Part shown: piece by piece, positions 5,675-10,304 of the stretch | How positions within the stretch are numbered: the first letter of the stretch is position 1 | Layout: every line of letters starts with the position of its first letter | Source: Ktedonobacterales bacterium | GTDB taxonomy: Bacteria > Chloroflexota > Ktedonobacteria > Ktedonobacterales > JADMIN01 | Direction: 5' to 3' | Assembly (NCBI GenBank): GCA_015478575.1 | Contig: JADMIN010000043.1 | Span: 1 to 10,304 of the forward strand | Length of the DNA stretch: 10,304 bases | The notes under the pieces: model-generated | Database searches by the model: none | What the model saw: the letters and a program-made list of their open reading frames with translations, nothing else | Told to the model about the DNA's origin: nothing | Program-made: the position numbers and the translations under genes

Positions 5675-7108
5675 TTATGGACGCTGTGCGCTTCTCTGCT
5701 GCTCGCGATAGCGGCTGATGATCTGGCGCGCCATCGTCTCATCAACGTTCAGCTTCTCCGCCACGCGCGCGACCAAATCCGGTGCCGCGATACGCCGCTT
5801 GCCGGTAGGATTCAGTTCCTGCATCGCTTCCCGCACGGCCTGCGCATACGCTGGGCGCAACTCGCCCAGGCCACGCATGAGCGAACTGACCTCGGTTGGG
5901 CGGCGCAGGGTGTGGTGGGGGCCGCTGGTGCCCGTCATCGCCTCCGCGTCGCTCGTCTCATGGGCGAAGACGCCACCGATGGTGGCCGGGCGGCGTGGCC
6001 CCCAAGTGGTCGTGTCACTGGCGGGCATGCCCGCCGCATCATGCACATCCGCGTCGGAGAGCAGCATCGGTTGCGCCGCCGGGGAGTGGGCGCCGTTGGC
6101 CGGCGCCGCATAGGCCGAGGACGTAGCGGGGGCCACATTGTTCATAAAGGAAGCCCCACGGCTGCTGGCCAGATCACGCCCACGCGCTGGATTCACTGGA
6201 GGCAGACGCAGGATGCCCGCTGACGCCTCGTTCTCCGCTTGTGATGCGTCAGACGTGCTTGGCAGCGTCGTGGCATCCTGGGCCTCCTCGCCCTGTTGCG
6301 CGGATGGCGTCCGCGTGGATGCTGCCTGCGCGGATGCGGTCTGGCCCTTGCGTGCCTGGCCGAACTGCGCCCGCACCGCGGTGGCCGTCTGGGCCATGCC
6401 GCGCACCTGCGCCTCGCGGATCTTCGCGTTCGTCTCCGCGCGCAGCCGCTTCAACTCGGCATCCTGCTGCATGCGCATCAGGCGTTCCGCGTGCGACTCT
6501 TGTAGCTGAGCCAGACTGCGGCCAGACTGCGTCGGCTGCACCAATGCCCAGAAGAGACCCCAGAATGGCGGCGCGATGGCGACCAATACCATCGTCAGGC
6601 TGATATGGCTGGCTTGCAAGCCGGGGAAGATCTGGTAGGCCCATTGATCCGTCTTGAACTCGTTGAAATTCGCGCTACGAAAGGAGAGGCTGTTCCAAGT
6701 CGTGATGCCGGTCGCGATCAACACACCCAGGCCACAGAAAAACGCCTGCATCTTGTGTCCCTGGCCCCAGTGCCACGGCGCCAGCACCGAGAGCAGATAG
6801 GCCATGCCGACCACGCCGACCGAGAGGAACCCCCACAGGGCAACCTGTCCTCCCTGCAAGACCGCGTTGGCATTCGTGACCTTCGCTCCATCCGAATAGA
6901 CGTAATAGTTGAAGATCGCGTCAGGAATGTAGAGGATGATGGGGAAGATGAAATAGATCTTCACCAACCAACTTGGCAGCGGCAGCACCTTCTCTCGATC
7001 CATCGGCGGAGTCGCGGTCAGCGCGCCCGTCTCGGTCGCGGAAACGTCGGTGTCCGCATTAGTGCGCGTGTCTCGCTGAGACCGCGAGTTCTCGACAGCC
7101 CGTGCCAT
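5675..7108 (-). CDS. Four-helix membrane protein with coiled coil, disordered linker and C-terminal HTH-like segment
   Basis: I do not recognise this 477-residue protein. A polar N-terminus of about 46 residues precedes four hydrophobic helices at roughly 47-66, 89-110, 120-138 and 168-191. The loop between helices three and four holds aromatic and polar residues (WNSLSFRSANFNEFKTDQW). A charged helix with coiled-coil character (about 196-240) follows, rich in Glu, Arg, Gln and Met. Next comes a long low-complexity linker (about 241-408, Ala/Ser/Thr/Pro-rich). A compact C-terminal segment (about 409-472) ends in DLVARVAEKLNVDETMARQI, which reads like a small helix-turn-helix or helical adaptor. 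The ATG at 7108 follows GGGAGGT at a good distance. A membrane domain tied by a linker to a possible nucleic-acid or protein-binding domain recalls DUF2637/SpdB-type conjugation proteins in layout only. It could be a membrane-bound regulator or scaffold; that is inference. Confidence 0.75.
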   Translation of the reverse strand: MARAVENSRSQRDTRTNADTDVSATETGALTATPPMDREKVLPLPSWLVKIYFIFPIILYIPDAIFNYYVYSDGAKVTNANAVLQGGQVALWGFLSVGVVGMAYLLSVLAPWHWGQGHKMQAFFCGLGVLIATGITTWNSLSFRSANFNEFKTDQWAYQIFPGLQASHISLTMVLVAIAPPFWGLFWALVQPTQSGRSLAQLQESHAERLMRMQQDAELKRLRAETNAKIREAQVRGMAQTATAVRAQFGQARKGQTASAQAASTRTPSAQQGEEAQDATTLPSTSDASQAENEASAGILRLPPVNPARGRDLASSRGASFMNNVAPATSSAYAAPANGAHSPAAQPMLLSDADVHDAAGMPASDTTTWGPRRPATIGGVFAHETSDAEAMTGTSGPHHTLRRPTEVSSLMRGLGELRPAYAQAVREAMQELNPTGKRRIAAPDLVARVAEKLNVDETMARQIISRYREQQRSAQRP

Positions 7109-7710
7109 AAAGTCCCTACCTCCCTGTCAGCTCAGCTCCACCACCGTGGCCGAAAACAACGCTCTCTCCGGGGCAGCCACGGCGGACGCGATAGACGTCA
7201 TAGTTGATCAATCATCCGAGCCGCGCCGAAATAGCTGGGGAGCGCGGCCTCGAAATTCAGTGTCACCTTGTGAAGCAGTGCAATGATACCAGATTTGCCC
7301 TACCTGGCGACCGGCTGTCGCGGCGAAACAGCGCATTCAGACGAAGGGAATTATGGTAAGCTGCCGACCCGCATACGACAGTCGGCCTAGATCAGGCAGC
7401 CTACAAGTCCTATCGCGGCGATGGTTTCGTGTGATGTTAGGTCAAGTAACGGCTAGAGAGAGGGAGCGGAGGATTCCGCTACGCACACACAGGCGGGTAG
7501 CCCAAACGGGCCATGCGAATGGTAGTTCACCGAGGTATTCACCGAGGAGCGGCGCGCGATCATCACGGATCACCCACGCGCTGTTAGCCTTCCGACAACC
7601 GCCGCGTTGGCCCATCCATCCTACCATTCATCCCTACACGGCCCGCTTCAGGCATACTACGAAGCATCCGAAGCGGGAAGCTGGACGCGCACGAGATGGA
7701 GGAGCGGACG
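7109..7710. other. Divergent intergenic region of about 600 bases
   Basis: No convincing gene or RNA is seen here. Open frames in it are Arg/Pro/His-rich and run antisense or out of frame into the neighbours. It should hold the promoters of the flanking divergent genes. One weak match for the minus-strand gene is TGGTATCAT at 7283-7291 (reverse strand), an extended -10 motif without a -35. Small structures include a 6-bp hairpin with loop GGAT (7465-7480), a 10-bp direct repeat TTCACCGAGG (7526-7535 and 7538-7547, 12-bp spacing) and the inverted repeat listed at 7642-7677. The region is less GC-rich than its neighbours. Confidence 0.5.
7642..7677 (+). promoter_or_regulatory. Inverted repeat in the leader of the DUF4287 gene
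   Basis: CCCGCTTC (7642-7649) and GAAGCGGG (7670-7677) are perfect 8-bp complements separated by 20 bases. A second GAAGC at 7661-7665 can pair with the GCTTC of the left arm instead, so two exclusive hairpins are possible. The right arm ends about 20 bases before the Shine-Dalgarno of the downstream gene, so it may act on the mRNA leader or bind a dimeric regulator. Confidence 0.4.
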
Positions 7711-8289
7711 ATGCCACGCATTTCGCGACCAGAGGATATGAGGAAGGCCGTTCTGGCGAATCTGCCAGCGAAGACTGGCCACGACCTGGATGGTTGGCTG
7801 GCGCTCATTCACGCGCGCGGCCCAGCGACCCATGGCGCGATCCGCGAATGGCTCCAGCGGGAGCATGGCCTGGGGCGCGGCACGGCCTCGCTCCTCGCGG
7901 GCGAGGCCCTCAAGCCCGCGGACTACGTGCCCGCCACGCCGGAAGAGCGGCTAGCGGCGCAATACGCGGGCGCAAAGGCGGCGCTGTGGCCGATCTATGA
8001 GCGGCTAGTCGCCACCATGGGTGCGCTGGGGGATGATGTGCGGCTGGAGCCGCGCGAGACCTACGTCGCCCTCATACGCCAGCGACAGTTCGCGCTGATC
8101 CAGCCCTCGACCAAGACGCGGGTGGATGTGGGTCTCGTGCTGCCGGGCACGGCGCCGACCAGCCGACTGGCGGCGGCGGGCAGCTTTGGCAGCGGGCGCG
8201 TCACCCACCGTGTCGCCCTCAGCACGCCTGAGGCGGTGGATGCGGAACTCGTCGCCTGGCTACGCGCCGCCTATGAGCGCGATGCCTGA
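7711..8289 (+). CDS. DUF4287 / DUF5655 domain-containing protein
   Basis: This 192-residue soluble protein joins two domains of unknown function. The N-terminal part (about residues 10-70) matches DUF4287: the segments KTGHDLDGWLALI and HGAIREWLQREHGLGRGTAS are typical, suggesting a small helical module. The C-terminal part (about 85-190) matches DUF5655, with the marker RQFALIQPSTKTRVDVGL at 125-142 and THRVAL followed by DAELVAWLRAAYERDA. These families are widespread and often stand alone near unrelated genes, so the neighbourhood gives no function. The ATG at 7711 is chosen because GGAGGAG (7698-7704) lies six bases before it; an ATG at 7696 overlaps that site and is unlikely. A hairpin starts at the stop codon and probably ends the transcript. 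Confidence 0.85.
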   Translation: MPRISRPEDMRKAVLANLPAKTGHDLDGWLALIHARGPATHGAIREWLQREHGLGRGTASLLAGEALKPADYVPATPEERLAAQYAGAKAALWPIYERLVATMGALGDDVRLEPRETYVALIRQRQFALIQPSTKTRVDVGLVLPGTAPTSRLAAAGSFGSGRVTHRVALSTPEAVDAELVAWLRAAYERDA

Positions 8290-8314
8290 TGCGGAGGGGT
8301 CCTCTCCGCATTAG
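8286..8314. terminator. Hairpin between convergent genes
   Basis: CTGATGCGGAG (8286-8296) pairs with CTCCGCATTAG (8304-8314) over 11 base pairs including one G-U. Two further pairs can form inward, leaving a three-base loop. The left arm contains the TGA stop codon of the DUF4287 gene, and the element ends six bases before the stop of the convergent minus-strand gene. It fits a bidirectional terminator without a clear U-run. Confidence 0.55.
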
Positions 8315-8320
8315 CGCGGC

Positions 8321-9166
8321 TCAGTCGGAATCGGTGACCGCATTCGGCGGGAACAGAATGGGGTCGAAGCTACTGGTACGGGCGCGACCTTCCGTGTTCG
8401 TCGGCTGCACGGTCCCTTCGACGACGGGCACCTCGCCAGAGTTCCCCGAACGCAGGAGGCCGCTAGGACGCGGGGTGCCTATCACACTGACGATGGACGA
8501 GCACTGGTCAATGAGTTGTTGCAGGAGGTCAACCGCTTGTTGCATCGCCATGTCTTGCGCGGCGGGATTGGCGCTATTCGAACCTCCCGCGTCCGCTTGG
8601 ATCTGCTTGGCGCTGCTGATGGCATTGTCATATGCCCGGCGCAGCCGCTCCGTGATGAGATGCATCTGCTCTGGCGTGAGCGAACTGGCCGATGTCCCCA
8701 TCAATCCCGGTGGCGCCCCAATCTGAGGCTCGTCCTGAGGCATGATATACAGCGCGAGCTTCGACCCAGACGATTTCGCCTTTTTAATGTGCTCGGCAAT
8801 CGCATTGTGGTAATAGAATGTAATCGTCGCCAACCCAGAGATCGCCAGGCGGACAGTGCTTGCTTCAGGCTCGCTTCGGAAGAGCTTCGCCAACGGTTTG
8901 CCGGGGGTGAGCTTCTCCCGCTGTTTCTCGCACGAGGAGATCAGCGTATCGAGCAGCTTATGGAGATTGATCGAGAGGGCTTGCGCTCGCGATGGATCCA
9001 TCTCTCGATACTGCTGCTGCTGGCTCCCCAGGATACGCTCAAACTCACCTTGGACATATCTGCCCGCGCCTTTGCCCAACTGCGAGTCTTGTAGCGTTTT
9101 GATCGCTTCCTTGAGCTTTGCTACCAATCCGCTCGAATTCGCCTCGTCGCCATTGCTAGTCCCCAT
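8321..9166 (-). CDS. Hypothetical helical protein, 281 residues
   Basis: I cannot assign a family. The protein is probably cytoplasmic, with no signal peptide and no convincing membrane helix. It looks mostly alpha-helical up to residue 225, with amphipathic stretches at about 13-30, 57-87, 104-131, 164-192 and 203-225. Two Cys residues (79 and 222) fall in similar contexts, SSCEKQ and DQCSS. The last 50 residues are Gly/Ser/Pro/Thr-rich and probably disordered, ending in an acidic tail. The ATG at 9166 follows GGGAGGAG by ten bases; the frame stays open upstream to 9373, but that stretch is Arg/Cys-rich and covers the promoter-like sequence, so I exclude it. The gene contains AT-rich patches unlike its neighbours (the 60 bases from 8761 hold 27 G or C), which may mean later acquisition or weaker constraint. 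It stands alone, convergent with the DUF4287 gene. Confidence 0.7.
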   Translation of the reverse strand: MGTSNGDEANSSGLVAKLKEAIKTLQDSQLGKGAGRYVQGEFERILGSQQQQYREMDPSRAQALSINLHKLLDTLISSCEKQREKLTPGKPLAKLFRSEPEASTVRLAISGLATITFYYHNAIAEHIKKAKSSGSKLALYIMPQDEPQIGAPPGLMGTSASSLTPEQMHLITERLRRAYDNAISSAKQIQADAGGSNSANPAAQDMAMQQAVDLLQQLIDQCSSIVSVIGTPRPSGLLRSGNSGEVPVVEGTVQPTNTEGRARTSSFDPILFPPNAVTDSD

Positions 9167-9289
9167 GGTGGTTTTGCTCCTCCCGCCGCTGGACCCGGCC
9201 GGGTGCCACGCCCGCCGGCCTCTCCGGCGCTGGCTGCCGCCGCGCATCCAGTTTTCCGTTTCCGCTGAGGCCTGCCTCAGCACACACAC

Positions 9290-9298
9290 AGTATAGCA
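9290..9298 (-). promoter_or_regulatory. Candidate extended -10 promoter for the helical-protein gene
   Basis: On the minus strand the sequence TGCTATACT joins the TGn extension to TATACT, five of six matches to the TATAAT consensus. It implies transcription starting near 9283 and a leader of about 115 bases before the ATG at 9166. There is no good -35 hexamer; the corresponding place is filled by a perfect dyad (9308-9322), as might be seen for a regulated promoter. Confidence 0.45.
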
Positions 9299-9307
9299 CT
9301 TCAGCCA

Positions 9308-9322
9308 CCCTGCCAGGCAGGG
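9308..9322. promoter_or_regulatory. Perfect 15-bp dyad, possible operator
   Basis: CCCTGCC and GGCAGGG are perfect inverted arms around a single A. The element lies 12-26 bases upstream of the TATACT hexamer on the minus strand and therefore overlaps the -35 position. That placement would suit a repressor or activator site. No regulator gene is adjacent, and the binding protein is unknown. Confidence 0.4.
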
Positions 9323-9347
9323 CATATTGGGGATAGATGTGCCCGGC

Positions 9348-9410
9348 CGCTCACGCGCACCGCTCACGCGCACCGCTCACGCGCACCGCTCACGCGCACC
9401 GCTCACGCGC
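9348..9410. repeat. 13-bp direct-repeat array, 4.8 copies
   Basis: The unit CGCTCACGCGCAC is repeated perfectly at 9348-9360, 9361-9373, 9374-9386 and 9387-9399, followed by an 11-base partial copy to 9410. It lies upstream of the candidate promoter of the helical-protein gene and downstream of pyrG. A related CGCTCACGCAC recurs at 9443-9453. The 13-bp period is slightly more than one helical turn, as in iterons or repeated regulator sites; replication slippage of GC-rich sequence is the simpler explanation. Confidence 0.9.
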
Positions 9411-9698
9411 GGAGCGCTTCGTGCCCAGGCGCGATGCCCAGGCGCTCACGCACGACGAGGTGCCACCCCTCTCGCCAGGGTATCGCTCCCCTCATAGACT
9501 CCGGCCCAGCGAAAATCTGCCGCCGCATACCCTCACTGCCACACATGCGTCCGGCGCGGCCCGCGGCGGGCACGGCGCCTATCGGGCACGACACCGGCCA
9601 TCCGCCCTGCTCTGGACAATGAAAGGATGCACGGCAAGGAAAGGAGTTGTCAAGGGCAGCGGCACGTAGATAACGCGAGGAGCGCCGTATACGCGCGG

Positions 9699-10304
9699 CT
9701 ACTGCGCCAAGGCGCCGCCGCGCACGGCCTCCTCCGTCTTGTGGGCGGAATGGCCGTTGGTGCGCGCGGGTCGCCCCTCCATGTCATCCGTCTCCATGTC
9801 ATCCGCCTCCGCGCCATCCGCGTGACGCGCCGCCGCCCCCACGAACGCGCGGAAGAGTGCGTGCGGGTGCGTGGGTCGGCTCTTGAACTCCGGGTGGAAC
9901 TGGGTGGCCACGAACCAGGGATGGTCCTTCAGCTCGACGATCTCGACCAGCTTATTATCCGCCGAACGCCCACTCACCAGCAGCCCCGCGCCTTCCATGC
10001 GGCGTCGGTAGGAAGTGTTGAACTCGTAGCGATGGCGGTGGCGCTCGAAGATGATCGGCTCGCCATAGGCGCGCTCAGCCTGGCTGCCCGGCGTCAGGCA
10101 ACAGACCCACTGGCCCAGGCGCATCGTCCCGCCCTTGTCGGAGATCTGGCGCTGGTTGGGCATCAGATCAATCACTTTGTGCGGCGACTCCGCGTCGAAC
10201 TCCGAGCTGTTGGCGTTCGCCAGGTTGAGCACATTGCGCGCGAACTCAATCACCGCCACCTGCATGCCCAGGCACAGGCCCAGATAGGGGACATGGTGCG
10301 TGCG
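9699..10304 (-). CDS. pyrG: CTP synthase, C-terminal glutaminase part (cut by window edge)
   Basis: CTP synthase aminates UTP to CTP using ATP and ammonia from glutamine, in the cytoplasm. Only the last 201 residues are in the window; the synthetase domain lies beyond the right edge. The class I glutamine amidotransferase triad is complete: the nucleophile Cys is in YLGLCLGMQ (codon at 10272-10274), and the His and Glu are in QFHPEF, about 126 residues later. The motif ERHRHRYEFN is also typical of the family. After the normal end near FRAFVGAAARH come about 40 extra residues, Asp/Glu-rich then Arg/Lys-containing, encoded partly by a 15-bp tandem repeat (9777-9821). The stop is TAG at 9699. 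A methionine codon at 10265 could be mistaken for a start, but it lies inside the active-site motif and the frame continues upstream. Confidence 0.95.
   Translation of the reverse strand, partial: RTHHVPYLGLCLGMQVAVIEFARNVLNLANANSSEFDAESPHKVIDLMPNQRQISDKGGTMRLGQWVCCLTPGSQAERAYGEPIIFERHRHRYEFNTSYRRRMEGAGLLVSGRSADNKLVEIVELKDHPWFVATQFHPEFKSRPTHPHALFRAFVGAAARHADGAEADDMETDDMEGRPARTNGHSAHKTEEAVRGGALAQ
9777..9821 (-). repeat. 15-bp tandem repeat in the pyrG tail
   Basis: The units at 9777-9791 and 9792-9806 (CTCCATGTCATCCGT, CTCCATGTCATCCGC on the plus strand) differ at one base, and a more diverged third copy follows at 9807-9821. In pyrG they encode an acidic repeat read as ADDMETDDME. The period keeps the frame, so copy changes would alter only the length of the C-terminal extension. 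Confidence 0.85.

Larger units (their letters stand above)
9167..9698. other. 532-base intergenic region between pyrG and the helical-protein gene
   Basis: No supportable gene or known RNA is seen. The plus-strand open frame from 9337 is Arg/His/Pro-rich, is built largely from the repeat array and lacks a ribosome site. The region holds the candidate promoter (9290-9298), a dyad (9308-9322), the 13-bp array (9348-9410) and a further direct repeat TGCCCAGGCGC (9422-9432 and 9435-9445), also with 13-bp spacing. A GC-rich nested hairpin lies at 9553-9579 (outer GGCGC/GCGCC, inner GCCC/GGGC), about 120 bases past the pyrG stop. A perfect TTGACA hexamer occurs on the minus strand near 9650, but no good -10 matches it. 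Confidence 0.5.

Noticed and set aside
7109..7710. tRNA, riboswitch or other structured RNA in the divergent intergenic region.
   Set aside because: No tRNA arms or known riboswitch core motifs are visible on either strand.
7353..8000. 215-residue plus-strand open frame upstream of and overlapping the DUF4287 gene.
   Set aside because: It is Arg/Pro/Ser-rich, overlaps a well-supported gene in another frame and has no ribosome site.
9167..9373. Longer N-terminus for the helical protein starting at 9373.
   Set aside because: It would translate through the candidate promoter and repeat array as Arg/Cys-rich sequence, whereas the ATG at 9166 has a strong ribosome site.
9620..9660. Minus-strand TTGACA as a promoter for a small RNA.
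   Set aside because: The hexamer is perfect, but the best -10 at normal spacing matches only three of six positions and no RNA structure is recognised downstream.
9337..9669. 110-residue plus-strand open frame over the 13-bp array.
   Set aside because: It consists largely of the translated repeat and basic low-complexity residues, with no ribosome site or domain.

Overview
The window is about 10.3 kb of GC-rich bacterial chromosome carrying nine protein genes. Seven are complete core or hypothetical genes, one is a small family protein of unknown function, and one (pyrG) is cut by the right edge. The mix of cmk-plsC, ybeY-dgkA and pyrG, the clear Shine-Dalgarno sites, the high GC and a DUF4287/DUF5655 protein fit a Chloroflexota bacterium, perhaps Ktedonobacteria-like. 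That placement is inference from gene content and general resemblance; a high-GC actinobacterium or a neighbouring phylum cannot be excluded. I see no rRNA, tRNA, CRISPR array, transposase or phage gene.

Layout. (1) Positions 1-1670, plus strand: a strong leader stem-loop, then cytidylate kinase (cmk) with a translated 15-bp tandem repeat at its N-terminus. It overlaps by one base a PlsC-type lysophospholipid acyltransferase, and the two are probably cotranscribed. (2) 1808-2653, plus strand: a class I SAM-dependent methyltransferase, convergent with the next group; the stop codons of the two genes share one CTAG. (3) 2650-5537, minus strand: a three-PKD-domain membrane protein with an RGG-rich cytoplasmic tail, then ybeY (16S rRNA maturation endonuclease), then dgkA (diacylglycerol/undecaprenol kinase). 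ybeY-dgkA is a common bacterial pairing; the PKD protein is the unusual member. (4) 5675-7108, minus strand: a four-helix membrane protein with a coiled coil, a long disordered linker and a C-terminal helix-turn-helix-like segment. (5) 7109-7710: a roughly 600-bp divergent intergenic region with small repeats and hairpins. (6) 7711-8289, plus strand: a DUF4287-DUF5655 protein, ending in a hairpin that separates it from (7) 8321-9166, minus strand, an unrecognised helical protein with lower GC. (8) 9167-9698: a 532-bp intergenic region with a candidate extended -10 promoter, a perfect dyad upstream of it and a 13-bp direct-repeat array. (9) 9699 to the window end, minus strand: the C-terminal glutaminase part of CTP synthase.

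Functionally, cmk and pyrG serve pyrimidine nucleotide and CTP supply, plsC and dgkA phospholipid or lipid-carrier phosphate metabolism, and ybeY ribosome maturation. I do not see a clear defence, secretion or biosynthetic system. The points most worth a second look are an Asp in place of the third zinc-ligand His of YbeY plus a large acidic insertion, altered nucleotide-binding residues in CMK, two adjacent membrane proteins with long disordered cytoplasmic tails, the iteron-like array with a dyad at a candidate promoter, and a recurring pattern of short in-frame tandem repeats near protein ends.
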